DNA of 50,039 nucleotides, taken from assembly GCA_017417465.1 (NCBI GenBank), contig JAFPZD010000125.1, forward strand, positions 1-50,039. Reading direction: 5' to 3'. A model generated the notes under the pieces. The model had not been told where the DNA came from. It saw nothing but the letters and a program-made list of their open reading frames with translations, and ran no database searches. Every line of letters starts with the position of its first letter. Position 1 is the first letter of the stretch. Shown piece after piece: positions 33,373-41,660 of this stretch. Origin of the DNA: Prevotella sp. (lineage in GTDB: Bacteria > Bacteroidota > Bacteroidia > Bacteroidales > Bacteroidaceae). The translations under genes and the position numbers were made by a program.

Positions 33373-35973
33373 ATGAAGCGAATCACACTGACCACTATTC
33401 TTATAGCCATAACCGCCCTGACGACATGGGCCATACCAGCAAAGCCAGGAGCCACCCGCGTACAGCAGCCCGACGGCACCTTCATTACTGTCAGCCTGCA
33501 CGGCGATGAGTATCTGCACTACACGACGACTGTCGATGGTTATTCAGTGGTGCGCGACACGCTGGGGTGCTATGTCTATGCCCAGCGCGTCGACGGCCAG
33601 CTTGTCGCTACCGCCATGCGGGCTCACGACGAGGCTGAACGCACGCCTCAGGAGCAGGCGTTCTTGCAGGGCGTTAGCAAGCATCTGGCCCCAGCCGTCA
33701 GCCAGCGTTCAGCCGCCCAATGGGAGATTGAGCAGGAGCTACGCGCCGAGGCCCGTTCGCGTTCGCGTGCTCCCGAGTACGACTACAATCAGTTCCGCGG
33801 TCTTATCATTTTGGTGGAGTTCAACGACAAGAAGTTCGCCAAGAGCGATGCAAGAGAAACTATCGATGAAATGGTGAATAAAAGTGGTTACAAGGGCTAC
33901 GACAACACCCTCAACGGGCGTTTCACAGGGTCGGTGCGCGACTATTTCTACGATAACTCTATGGGCCTGTTCTCACCGCAGTTCGATGTTGTAGGACCGG
34001 TCACTGTCAATCGCAGTCAGTTCTATCCTAAAGGGACCGACAATGCCAACCAACTTGTGTACGACGCCATTAATGCCGCCGACAGTCTGGTGGACTACAG
34101 CCAGTACGACGGCGATGATGACGGCGTGGTCGACCTTGTGTACTTCATCTTTGCCGGTATCGGCTCGAACATTACCAGCAATGATGCACGCCTCATCTGG
34201 CCACATGCTGGGTTTATGTGGAACCCCGAAGGCGATTATAGCGACTGGGTCGTCAGCAAAGACGACATTCTGATTTACAGATATGCTTGCTCCACGGAGC
34301 GCTATGGCTCGGGAAGCTGGAGCATACCCGACGGCATCGGCACCATCTGCCATGAGTTCAGCCACGTGCTTGGACTACCCGACTTCTACGACACCGACTA
34401 CGAGGAGAACGGGCAGAGCAACCACCCCGCGGAGTGGAGCGTCATGTCGGGCGGCAGCTACCTAAACAATTCACGCACACCGGCAGGCTACACGCTGTTC
34501 GAACGCTACGCCCTGGGCTTCGCCACTCCCGAACTGATTAAAGAAGAAGGCAGTTACGAGCTGTCTTCATTAGGAAACAGCAACACGGGCTACCGCTTGA
34601 ACTCCCGCGTCAAGAAAGAATACTTCCTGATAGAGAACCGGCAGAAGACCGACAAATGGGACGGCTACCTGCCAGGCCACGGCATGCTGGTGTTCCGCGT
34701 GGACTCGACTCATACCAGTCCTTGGCGAAACAACACTGTAAACAACAACACGAAGCACAACTTCTTCGAGCTGCTGCGTGCCAGTGGTGGCAATGGTGCC
34801 AAAAGTTCCGACCCCTTCCCCGGCACTAATCATGTGACAGAGTTGAACAATGCCAGCACCCCCGCCAACCTGCTGACGTGGGCTGGCGAGGAGTCGCCCT
34901 TCGGACTAGCGGACATCAAAGAAGAGAAAGGTGTCATCCGCTTCGATGTCGAGGATGTGAACTACCTGCGCGCCATCGCCCTACCCGACACCGTTGACCT
35001 CTCGCCAGGACGTAGCATACCACTCAATGTGGCATGCACACCGTCATATATTGTTGCCGACATGGTGATATGGAGCAGTAGCGACGACAACGTGGTCACC
35101 ATCAACAGCGACGGCATGATGACGGCAGTCAATCCCGGCGAGGCCACCATCACGGCCACAACTGTCAATAAGCGGCAGCAGGAGCTGAAGGCCACCAGCC
35201 ACGTCGTCATCAGTGAACGCCAGCGGGCAGCTGACATTGCCACCTTCAACCAATACGAAGGAGGAACATGGGCCGAGCTGACTCTGCGAAAAGCGCAGGT
35301 GCTACAGGTCTACGACGGGAGAGTCTATCTGCGTGACGAGTCGGGGGCCATCGTTCTCGACGACGAACAGACGGCACTGAAGCCGTACGACAAGATCAAC
35401 GGCTATATCTACGGCACTTCAGAGCGTATCAACCGCATTCCTGTCATCATGCCCGGAGCCACTACGTTCAGCACCGTCATTAGCGTTACGCCTGGCGAGA
35501 AGACTGATGTTGAGCCTATTGGTGTCAGCATCGACTCTCTGGACGACAGCCACTACGCCAACCTGATCACCCTAAAGAAGGTGCGCCTGGAGAGAGTGGA
35601 CGGCGGCATCTGGGCCGTGGGCCACAACGACCGCCGCATAAAGTTATGGAACACATTCAAGCTAAGCAAGATTAGCGTACCAAAGATCATTGACGACAAA
35701 CGCTTTGATGTCACAGGAATCCTGATAACAAGCGACACCAACGATGATATTATCGACGAGCTAGCAATCCTTGTCAGTCCCGTGGAGGTGGCTTACAACC
35801 CGGCTGAAGACGAGGGACAGGACATCACCGACATTGTCAGCACCAGCGGTAACGGCATCAGCGAAGTGTATGCCGTAAACGGACAACGTCTGTCGACCAC
35901 TAATGGCGACAGGCGCAGGCCCGGTCTTTACATCATTCGCAAAAACGGCAAAGTGCTGAAAATGCTCAGATAG
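33373..35973 (+). CDS. Secreted M6-type metalloprotease (paralogue) with T9SS-like tail
   Basis: 866 aa from the ATG at 33373 (signal peptide MKRITLTTILIAITALTTWA). An in-frame TTG at 33316 lies upstream of the -7 box, so I reject it. Layout and sequence follow the protease at 4400: IPAKPGATRVQQPDGTF at the N-terminus, zinc motif HEFSHVLGLPDFYD with first His at about 327, YTLFERYALGF after it, and a Big_2-like Ig segment (about 545-620, NVVTINSDGMMTAVNPGEAT). The C-terminus (VYAVNGQRL...GLYIIRKNGKVLKMLR) is a T9SS type A-like signal. It is divergent from the SusCD operon and may feed it with peptides (inference). A bidirectional terminator follows at 36124-36188. Confidence 0.9.
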   Translation: MKRITLTTILIAITALTTWAIPAKPGATRVQQPDGTFITVSLHGDEYLHYTTTVDGYSVVRDTLGCYVYAQRVDGQLVATAMRAHDEAERTPQEQAFLQGVSKHLAPAVSQRSAAQWEIEQELRAEARSRSRAPEYDYNQFRGLIILVEFNDKKFAKSDARETIDEMVNKSGYKGYDNTLNGRFTGSVRDYFYDNSMGLFSPQFDVVGPVTVNRSQFYPKGTDNANQLVYDAINAADSLVDYSQYDGDDDGVVDLVYFIFAGIGSNITSNDARLIWPHAGFMWNPEGDYSDWVVSKDDILIYRYACSTERYGSGSWSIPDGIGTICHEFSHVLGLPDFYDTDYEENGQSNHPAEWSVMSGGSYLNNSRTPAGYTLFERYALGFATPELIKEEGSYELSSLGNSNTGYRLNSRVKKEYFLIENRQKTDKWDGYLPGHGMLVFRVDSTHTSPWRNNTVNNNTKHNFFELLRASGGNGAKSSDPFPGTNHVTELNNASTPANLLTWAGEESPFGLADIKEEKGVIRFDVEDVNYLRAIALPDTVDLSPGRSIPLNVACTPSYIVADMVIWSSSDDNVVTINSDGMMTAVNPGEATITATTVNKRQQELKATSHVVISERQRAADIATFNQYEGGTWAELTLRKAQVLQVYDGRVYLRDESGAIVLDDEQTALKPYDKINGYIYGTSERINRIPVIMPGATTFSTVISVTPGEKTDVEPIGVSIDSLDDSHYANLITLKKVRLERVDGGIWAVGHNDRRIKLWNTFKLSKISVPKIIDDKRFDVTGILITSDTNDDIIDELAILVSPVEVAYNPAEDEGQDITDIVSTSGNGISEVYAVNGQRLSTTNGDRRRPGLYIIRKNGKVLKMLR

Positions 35974-36123
35974 AGTTGCTTCGCCCCTGCCTGCAAAAGC
36001 GGTCTTTGTCCGGTCCTTGTGTTCCATTCACTAGTTTGGCGGACAGCAATAAACCCAAATTGGTCATTAGAAACAATATCCGTAAGAGACCTATTCGGGA
36101 TAAATACAATAATATTCCTCTCA

Positions 36124-36188
36124 AAAAAATGCCCCGCGCAGAGAGATAATCTATTGATTATCTGGCAGTTTAGCGCGGGGCATTTTTT
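36124..36188. terminator. Bidirectional terminator after the M6 gene
   Basis: AAAAAATGCCCCGCGC (36124-36139) pairs perfectly with GCGCGGGGCATTTTTT (36173-36188). A second small hairpin (AGATAAT/ATTATCT, 36144-36163) sits in the loop. Confidence 0.85.
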
Positions 36189-36366
36189 CTTGCAATGGCG
36201 TACAAAGGTGATTGCCAGTCCATTTAGCGACAGGGATGAGACATGGGGCTGCATCCAACAATTTGCCGATTGATAAAATGGCTACCTTTTCCCGATGCTT
36301 GCGAAACCTATACGACAAGTCCACAAAAACCTTGGAAATGCAAGGCCAAAACCTTGGGAAAACGAT

Positions 36367-36476
36367 CTTGCGACTTAAGTGGTAAGAACTTGCGACTTAA
36401 GTGGTAAGAATTTGCGACTTAAGTGGTAAGAACTTGCGACTTAAGTGGTAAGAACTTGCGACTTAAGTGGTAAGAC
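36367..36476. repeat. 22-nt tandem repeat, 5 copies
   Basis: Units start at 36367, 36389, 36411, 36433 and 36455. The core TTGCGACTTAAGTGGTAAGA is identical in the first four copies and differs only at the last base in the fifth. It includes the 8-bp palindrome ACTTAAGT. There are no spacers, so this is not a CRISPR array. Confidence 0.95.
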
Positions 36477-36635
36477 AGTAAAACAGTGGTTAACATGAAG
36501 TAAAGCTGTGCTAAAGAATAATGCAACCGGTAGGGATGGGATGCCGTAGGCATCGGTTGGCCCCAGAAAAATGTAGAGTGGTAAATGAGGAGGGATAACG
36601 GCTGCGCATCAATGTGCCAACACCTATATCCTTCC

Positions 36636-36701
36636 AAAAAAAAATGCCCCACGCAGTTTGCCCTGCCACAGGGCGTTTGCGAGGGGTCGCGGGGCATTTT
36701 T
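36636..36701. terminator. Terminator of the coiled-coil lipoprotein gene
   Basis: AAAAATGCCCC (36640-36650) pairs with GGGGCATTTTT (36691-36701), with an inner hairpin GCCCTG/CAGGGC at 36660-36674. A run of A (36636-36644) gives a U-tract on the minus strand. It resembles the terminator at 36124 in sequence. Confidence 0.8.
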
Positions 36702-36794
36702 CGCACTTTCTGTTCTTGAAAATGAACGCGGCCCCTCTGCCTATTTGCAGAGGGACCGCTGTATGGGGTACGTTCAAAACTTACAGCAGATGAA

Positions 36795-37646
36795 TTACTT
36801 CACCTGAACAACCAGATACTTGCTGGTGCTCCAGAACTGCTGCGGATTGGTGATGCGCAGCACGTACTGCTTGTTGGCATCGCGCTCCAGCGTGTAAGAG
36901 CCATTGGGATGATTTGTCAGCAATTTGGCGTCACGCGACATCAGCTTGATTTCCTTGTCCACACGGATGTCGATCTTTGTGAAGTAGTCCTTATTGAAAT
37001 TGTCCTGCAGCACCTCGCCACTCTTCAGGATGTTGTTGGCCTTCAGCTCGCTCTTCGTGCCAAAGACAAACCAGGCCGTGTTCAGCTGCTTGTCCTGCGT
37101 TGAGATGGTCTGATCCTTCTGGGCATTGTCGTCCTTCAGGACGCTGACGTCCTCGCTCAGCGACGTCACCTGGTCGCCAAGTTCCTGGATGTAGACATCC
37201 TTCTGCTCCAACTCCTGGCGCAGGGCGGAAAGCTCGGCATCCTTGGCCTCCATCTGTGCTACCATGTTCTCAATGGTGCGTTTCAGCTCGTCGCCTTTGA
37301 CGCTGCTCTGGCGCACCTGCTGACGCAGTTTGTTGATAAGCTCGCGGTTCTGGGCCATCGTGGTCTGAATGAACTGCATGTTCTCCTTGATACGCGCCTT
37401 CGAAGCGGCACCCTCGCCTTGCTTGGCAACGGTCACGCGGCCTTGAGCCTCGTTAATCTCACGAAAGCCCTCCTCGATGTCGTTCAGTGTCGAAATCATG
37501 TCGTTAATCTCATTGTCCTTTTGCTCATTCACCTTCGTCAGCGAGTCAATCGTCTGGGTGATGGCGGCATCCTGTGCCTTCTGAGCTGCTTGGTCGCACG
37601 AAGCGAACGTCATGGCAAGCATACCATAAAAAAATACTTTCTTCAT
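36795..37646 (-). CDS. Coiled-coil lipoprotein, possibly Cbp1-like
   Basis: 283 aa. The lipoprotein signal ends at Cys17 (MKKVFFYGMLAMTFASCDQA). Residues about 30-190 are a long coiled coil rich in K, E, Q and D with heptad leucines (DNEINDMISTLNDIEEGFRE). The C-terminal 90 residues form a small beta domain (TAWFVFGTKSEL...GSYTLERD). The pattern resembles proteins named Cbp1 family collagen-binding adhesins in Bacteroides, but I cannot confirm that assignment. Its start overlaps the stop of rsmI by 4 bp (ATGA), so the two are translationally coupled. It is probably anchored in the outer membrane. Confidence 0.7.
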   Translation of the reverse strand: MKKVFFYGMLAMTFASCDQAAQKAQDAAITQTIDSLTKVNEQKDNEINDMISTLNDIEEGFREINEAQGRVTVAKQGEGAASKARIKENMQFIQTTMAQNRELINKLRQQVRQSSVKGDELKRTIENMVAQMEAKDAELSALRQELEQKDVYIQELGDQVTSLSEDVSVLKDDNAQKDQTISTQDKQLNTAWFVFGTKSELKANNILKSGEVLQDNFNKDYFTKIDIRVDKEIKLMSRDAKLLTNHPNGSYTLERDANKQYVLRITNPQQFWSTSKYLVVQVK

Positions 37647-38356
37647 AGTTGTATTTGGTTTAATTCTTTAGTCTCATGTTTTTCCTTATCACTGCCCGCC
37701 AGCACAATCACAATCTCGCCGCGAGGCTCGGTGCTCTGGAAATGGGCTATCACCTCGGCAAGCGTTCCACGGACGCTCTCCTCATGAACCTTGGATATCT
37801 CGCGGCAGACGCTGACACGGCGCTCAGGGCCGAACACCTCGGAGAACTGCTGCAAAGTCTTCAGCAGGCGGTAGGGCGACTCGTAGAACACCATCGTGCG
37901 CTCCTCGTCCTGTAGCGAGAGCAACTTTGTCTGGCGTCCTTTCTTCTGTGGAAGGAAGCCCTCGAAGCAGAAGCGGTCGCAAGGCAGCCCACTGGAAACA
38001 AGCGCTGGCACAAAAGCCGTGGCACCGGGCAGGCACTGCACCTCGACTCCAGCCTTCACAGCCTCACGCACCAAGAAGAACCCCGGGTCGCTGATGCCCG
38101 GCGTGCCGGCATCGCTGATGAGCGCCACGTTCTGACCAGCCAACAGCCGGCCTACGATGCCGGCCGAGGTGCCATGCTCGTTGAACTTATGGTGCGACAA
38201 CAGTTGGTTCTTGATGTCATAGTGTTTTAGAAGCACGCCCGACGTCCGGGTGTCCTCAGCTAACACAACGTCGGCCTCCTTCAGAATCCGTATGGCGCGA
38301 AACGTTATGTCCTCCATGTTGCCCACTGGGGTGGGTACAACGTACAATGTTCCCAT
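37643..38356 (-). CDS. rsmI: 16S rRNA (cytidine(1402)-2'-O)-methyltransferase
   Basis: 237 aa, full length for RsmI. The N-terminus GTLYVVPTPVGNMEDITFRA and the later SDAGTPGISDPGF are family signatures of this SAM-dependent tetrapyrrole-methylase-fold enzyme. It methylates C1402 in the ribosomal decoding centre. The promoter at 38365-38396 leaves almost no leader: only 8 bp lie between the -7 box and the ATG. The 3' end overlaps the next gene by 4 bp. It is divergent from the thymidine kinase gene. Confidence 0.95.
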   Translation of the reverse strand: MGTLYVVPTPVGNMEDITFRAIRILKEADVVLAEDTRTSGVLLKHYDIKNQLLSHHKFNEHGTSAGIVGRLLAGQNVALISDAGTPGISDPGFFLVREAVKAGVEVQCLPGATAFVPALVSSGLPCDRFCFEGFLPQKKGRQTKLLSLQDEERTMVFYESPYRLLKTLQQFSEVFGPERRVSVCREISKVHEESVRGTLAEVIAHFQSTEPRGEIVIVLAGSDKEKHETKELNQIQL

Positions 38357-38364
38357 TCAGCCGA

Positions 38365-38396
38365 CAAATTTAGTTATTTATTGGCTTTCCACCAAA
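38365..38396 (-). promoter_or_regulatory. Bacteroidetes promoter for rsmI, nearly leaderless
   Basis: On the minus strand TTTG (38393-38396), 20 bp, TAAATTTG (38365-38372). Only 8 bp separate the box from the rsmI ATG at 38356, so transcription should start within a few bases of the start codon. Confidence 0.75.
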
Positions 38397-38411
38397 ATAA
38401 TTGCTAAATTC

Positions 38412-38443
38412 TTTGCAATTTTTAAAACGTATTTGTAATTTTG
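38412..38443 (+). promoter_or_regulatory. Bacteroidetes promoter for tdk, nearly leaderless
   Basis: TTTG (38412-38415), 20 bp, TAATTTTG (38436-38443). The ATG at 38453 is only 9 bp downstream. An in-frame TTG at 38441 lies inside the -7 box and cannot be the start. Confidence 0.75.
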
Positions 38444-38452
38444 CACCCAATT

Positions 38453-39052
38453 ATGACAAACAACATCACAGGTGAGGCACGCCGACCCGGAAGAATTGAG
38501 GTGGTGTGCGGCTCGATGTTCTCGGGCAAAACAGAGGAACTAATACGACGCATGCGACGCGCCCAGTTTGCAAAACAGCGGGTTGAGATATTCAAACCTG
38601 CCATCGACGTGCGCTATTCAGAGGAGGACGTCGTCAGCCACGACCAGAAGCATATCCAGTCGACGCCCATCGACTCTTCGGCAAGCATCCTGCTGCTGTC
38701 GAGCGACATTGATGTCGTGGGCATCGACGAGGCACAGTTCTTCGACATGGGGCTGGTCGACGTCTGTAATGAGCTGGCTTATCGCGGCATTCGCGTCATC
38801 ATTGCCGGACTCGACATGGATTTTCGCGGACAGCCCTTTGGCCCCATACCCGCACTCTGCGCCATTGCTGACGATGTGACGAAGGTGCATGCCATCTGCG
38901 TGCGCTGTGGTGCGCTGGCTTACGTCAGCCACCGCAAGGTTAACAGCGACCGCCGCGTACTTCTCGGCGAGACACAGGAGTACGAGCCGCTCTGCCGCGA
39001 CTGCTACCAAAAAGCATTGAAGGAAGACAAGGATGTGCGGGAAAACGAGTAG
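38453..39052 (+). CDS. tdk: Thymidine kinase
   Basis: 199 aa, type II thymidine kinase. The P-loop is [18 protein letters not shown] is the Walker B/catalytic motif. Two CxxC pairs (CVRC and CRDC) form the structural zinc site. It phosphorylates thymidine in the salvage pathway. It is divergent from rsmI and followed by the tRNA-Lys gene, which has its own promoter. Confidence 0.96.
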   Translation: MTNNITGEARRPGRIEVVCGSMFSGKTEELIRRMRRAQFAKQRVEIFKPAIDVRYSEEDVVSHDQKHIQSTPIDSSASILLLSSDIDVVGIDEAQFFDMGLVDVCNELAYRGIRVIIAGLDMDFRGQPFGPIPALCAIADDVTKVHAICVRCGALAYVSHRKVNSDRRVLLGETQEYEPLCRDCYQKALKEDKDVRENE

Positions 39053-39098
39053 AAAAAGCAGCAAAATTAAAGCTGAAAGCCAAATTTCCGCAAATAAA

Positions 39099-39130
39099 TT
39101 TGGCCGTTTCAAAAAAAAGCCGTAACTTTG
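39099..39130 (+). promoter_or_regulatory. Bacteroidetes promoter for tRNA-Lys
   Basis: TTTG (39099-39102), 20 bp, TAACTTTG (39123-39130), followed by CACCCGCTTTA. The mature tRNA starts 29 bp beyond the box. Confidence 0.8.
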
Positions 39131-39159
39131 CACCCGCTTTATTAAAAGCAACCAAGGTC

Positions 39160-39232
39160 GATCCGTTAGCTCAGCTGGTAGAGCACAACACTTTTAATGT
39201 TGGGGTCTTGGGTTCGAGCCCCAAACGGATCA
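39160..39232 (+). tRNA. tRNA-Lys (UUU)
   Basis: 73 nt. The acceptor stem GATCCGT pairs with ACGGATC. The D arm is GCTC/GAGC, the anticodon stem CAACA/TGTTG with loop CTTTTAA (anticodon TTT at 39193-39195), and the T arm TTGGG/CCCAA around TTCGAGC. The discriminator base is A; the CCA end is not encoded. A terminator follows at 39250. Confidence 0.97.
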
Positions 39233-39249
39233 CGAAGTTTGGAAATGAG

Positions 39250-39279
39250 AGTCGCTGACACACAGCGACTTTTGTTTTT
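39250..39279 (+). terminator. Terminator after tRNA-Lys
   Basis: AGTCGCTG (39250-39257) pairs with CAGCGACT (39263-39270), followed by TTTGTTTTT. Confidence 0.85.
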
Positions 39280-39300
39280 AATCGACAAGTCCTCAAAACT

Positions 39301-39978
39301 ATGACAACCATGCTACAGACTGACATTCACTCCTGCGCACAACTTATTGAGACAATCAAACAGGCGGGATTCCTGCCGCTGCTACGAAGTAACATCCGCG
39401 GTTTCTCGGCTGAGGAGCTGGTAGACGATGACTGTGGCTACGTGGTGTTCGCCGATGGCGGATGGGACTGGCCGATGTGGAAGTGGAAAGGGCCGGCGGT
39501 GACTGAGGGCGACTGCGTCTACGGCAAGTTCTTCGCGGGCAAGGCGGGCTTCGTAAGTCGAGCATGGTGGCCTGACCTGTGCAACTACAGACGCGCCACA
39601 CACCCTGCCCCTCAAGAAGGATCCATCGAGGAGGCTATTCTGGCAGTGCTGGCCGAGCATGGCAGCCTTATCACGCGGGAGCTACGGGCTGCCTGCGGCT
39701 TCACGGGACCAAAGATGCGCAGTCGCTTCGATGCCTATGTCACACGATTGCAAATGGGCTGCCGCATCGTCACTGAAGACTTCGTATACCCCACCGACCG
39801 CCACGGCCATGAGTATGGCTGGGGATGGTCGCTGCTCACAACGCCCGAGCGACTCTACGGCCGTGAAGCTTGCCACTGTGACCGCACGCCCGAAGAGAGC
39901 CGCCAGCGCATGACCGCCCATCTGCGCGCCTTGCTCCCCCACTCCACTGACGCACAGATTCAACAGCTGCTAAAATAG
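39301..39978 (+). CDS. AlkZ-related winged-helix protein
   Basis: 225 aa. The pattern (GFLPLLRSNIRGFSAEE, WKWKGPAV, YGKFFAGKAGFVSRAWWPD, LITRELRAACGF, YVTRLQMGCRIV) matches the short AlkZ-related proteins of Bacteroidetes. These are related to the HTH_42/AlkZ winged-helix DNA glycosylases that remove damaged or crosslinked bases. This one is shorter than full AlkZ and whether it is active is unknown. No promoter box is visible in the 20 bp after the tRNA terminator. A second ATG three codons on (39310) is possible. The next gene starts 52 bp later, across an octamer repeat. Confidence 0.7.
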   Translation: MTTMLQTDIHSCAQLIETIKQAGFLPLLRSNIRGFSAEELVDDDCGYVVFADGGWDWPMWKWKGPAVTEGDCVYGKFFAGKAGFVSRAWWPDLCNYRRATHPAPQEGSIEEAILAVLAEHGSLITRELRAACGFTGPKMRSRFDAYVTRLQMGCRIVTEDFVYPTDRHGHEYGWGWSLLTTPERLYGREACHCDRTPEESRQRMTAHLRALLPHSTDAQIQQLLK

Positions 39979-40028
39979 TGAAATCGTGAAATAGTCCAAT
40001 AGTGAAATAGTCAAATAGTAAAATCGTC
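39973..40028. repeat. Octamer tandem repeat (AAATAGTC), 7 copies
   Basis: Seven consecutive 8-mers of the form [AC]AAT[AC]GT[ACG] run from the stop codon of the AlkZ-related gene (39976-39978) to two bases before the next ATG (40031). They occupy the whole ribosome-binding region of the downstream gene. Confidence 0.9.
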
Positions 40029-40030
40029 CA

Positions 40031-40591
40031 ATGTCAATTATTGTCACCTACCGCCGCACCAGCCGTCTTTCGATGCGTATTGTCAAGAACGGCGATGTGC
40101 ATGTCTCTGCGCCCATCGGCATCCCGAAGGAAGAGGTGGAAAAGTTCATCGACGACCATCGCGAATGGATCAAGGAAGCGCGCCAGAAAACCTATGAACG
40201 CGAGAAGGCTCGCTACGACTTTTATCACCAGTTACCCCTACGCACAGAGGCTCAAATCTACGATGCCCTGCAACGAGCAGAGAATCTGATACGCCCGATG
40301 GTGGAGGCCCACGCCCAAGAGATGGGCATCTCACCCACCCCATTATTCTACTTCAAGCCTAACATCTCGCGCTGGGGCCAGTGCGATGTCAACGACAAAA
40401 GCATCTGTTTCTCCATCTATCTTCTGCTACTGCCCGACTGGTGTGTGGAGCACGTTGTCGTTCATGAGCTGTGCCATTTGTTAGAGCCCAGCCATAACGC
40501 TCGTTTCCACGCCTTGATGGACAAATACTTCCCACGTTGGCGCGAGGCACGTGCTGAGACGCGCCGCCTAAGCCAGATGGAACCAGACTGA
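40031..40591 (+). CDS. YgjP/SprT-like metallopeptidase (M48-like)
   Basis: 186 aa. The zinc motif is HELCHLLEPSHNARFH, the arrangement of the YgjP (DUF45/WLM) family, followed by a basic C-terminus. The middle segment with YFKPNISRWGQCD is also a family hallmark. These are cytoplasmic predicted metal-dependent hydrolases; the substrate is not known. It probably shares a transcript with the AlkZ-related gene upstream and converges on the GH18 gene, with 18 bp between stops. Confidence 0.85.
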   Translation: MSIIVTYRRTSRLSMRIVKNGDVHVSAPIGIPKEEVEKFIDDHREWIKEARQKTYEREKARYDFYHQLPLRTEAQIYDALQRAENLIRPMVEAHAQEMGISPTPLFYFKPNISRWGQCDVNDKSICFSIYLLLLPDWCVEHVVVHELCHLLEPSHNARFHALMDKYFPRWREARAETRRLSQMEPD

Positions 40592-40609
40592 GAAGCAGCC
40601 TCGTTTCAC

Positions 40610-41620
40610 CTATTTTTCAGGTGATGTCAGCATTCGCCAGACAGTGTTGCGCTTATCGCCTTCGGCATTGTCGATGCTGTACTCCCAATACATGCCGCCG
40701 CGCAGGCCATGCTCAGTGATGTAGCGGCACTTGGCCGAGAGCGACTGTAGGTCCTCAATGCCCCACACGAACTGACCTTCGGCATTGACGATATAATGTA
40801 CCTGCGCTTCGTCGTTCCATAACTCACGATAGCCTTCAGGCAGTGTGTGTGTGCGCTTCCACGCCTTGATGCCGTCATCCTGATCGTTACCCTTGCCATA
40901 GAAAGGTATTCCCATCACTAGCTTCGACTTCGGCACGCCTACTTCCAGGTGGGCCTCGACAGCCTGGGCACTGGTGCAGTAGCCCGAGACGGGCGATGGC
41001 CTTAGCGCAGCGTGGTGGGCTTTATTCTTATCGCTCATATCATAGGCCATGACGTTCACCAAGTCAATATAACGCAGACAATGGCGGAAGTCGATGTACT
41101 TAGCGTAGCAAACGGTGGCTACGGTGATCAGCTTCTTGGGGCCTAACTGTCGGCGCAGCGTCTTCATCAGCAGCGTGAAGTTACGGGTGTCGTCGGGCGA
41201 CGAGGAGATGCCGGCCTCACTCGATGTGGGATATTCCCAGTCCATATCGATGCCGTCGAGACCATACTCGTCGACAATGCGACGACAGTCGCTGGCAAAG
41301 GCTTCACGGTTCGCCTTTGTGGCGACCATCTCGCTGAAACGTCCGCTCGTCCAGCCACCGATGGAGAGCAGTACCTTCAGCTCAGGATTCTGCGCCTTGA
41401 GGGCTACCATCTGCCGCAGACGCTCGGGACGACTGATATTGACGCCGTTAAATGTCTCGTTCACGCTGCCAAAGGCGTAGTTCAAGTGGGTCATGACGGT
41501 TGGGTCGGGCATGATGTCGGAGCTCGCCGTCACGTATGCTCCCACTACTGTCTTGCTGTTTTGTGCTGGACAGATGAGACAAAGCCCCATCAGCAGGCTA
41601 ATGAAAAATGTTCTCATCAT
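40610..41620 (-). CDS. Glycoside hydrolase family 18 (chitinase-like), secreted
   Basis: 336 aa. A signal peptide (MMRTFFISLLMGLCLICPAQ) is followed by a TIM-barrel with the GH18 motifs LLSIGGWTSG and DGIDMDWEYP (DxxDxDxE, catalytic Glu last). The C-terminal GMYWEYSID is also typical. GH18 enzymes cut chitin-like or N-acetylglucosamine-containing chains; endo-N-acetylglucosaminidases acting on host glycoproteins are in the same family. A 22-nt repeat array lies directly upstream (41661-41748), and no standard promoter was found. Confidence 0.9.
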   Translation of the reverse strand: MMRTFFISLLMGLCLICPAQNSKTVVGAYVTASSDIMPDPTVMTHLNYAFGSVNETFNGVNISRPERLRQMVALKAQNPELKVLLSIGGWTSGRFSEMVATKANREAFASDCRRIVDEYGLDGIDMDWEYPTSSEAGISSSPDDTRNFTLLMKTLRRQLGPKKLITVATVCYAKYIDFRHCLRYIDLVNVMAYDMSDKNKAHHAALRPSPVSGYCTSAQAVEAHLEVGVPKSKLVMGIPFYGKGNDQDDGIKAWKRTHTLPEGYRELWNDEAQVHYIVNAEGQFVWGIEDLQSLSAKCRYITEHGLRGGMYWEYSIDNAEGDKRNTVWRMLTSPEK

Positions 41621-41660
41621 TATTTTTATTTACTTGTTGCCGTGTTCGCTATTCAAAACT

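Larger units (their letters stand above)
35974..36794. other. Gene-free region between convergent genes
   Basis: 821 bp with no supported gene. It holds the terminator of the M6 gene (36124-36188), a five-copy 22-nt repeat (36367-36476) and the terminator of the minus-strand lipoprotein gene (36636-36701). The short frames in this stretch run through these elements and have no coding character. Confidence 0.8.

Noticed and set aside
36367-36476. CRISPR array
   Set aside because: Units are 22 nt and directly adjacent, with no spacers, and no cas genes are present in the window.
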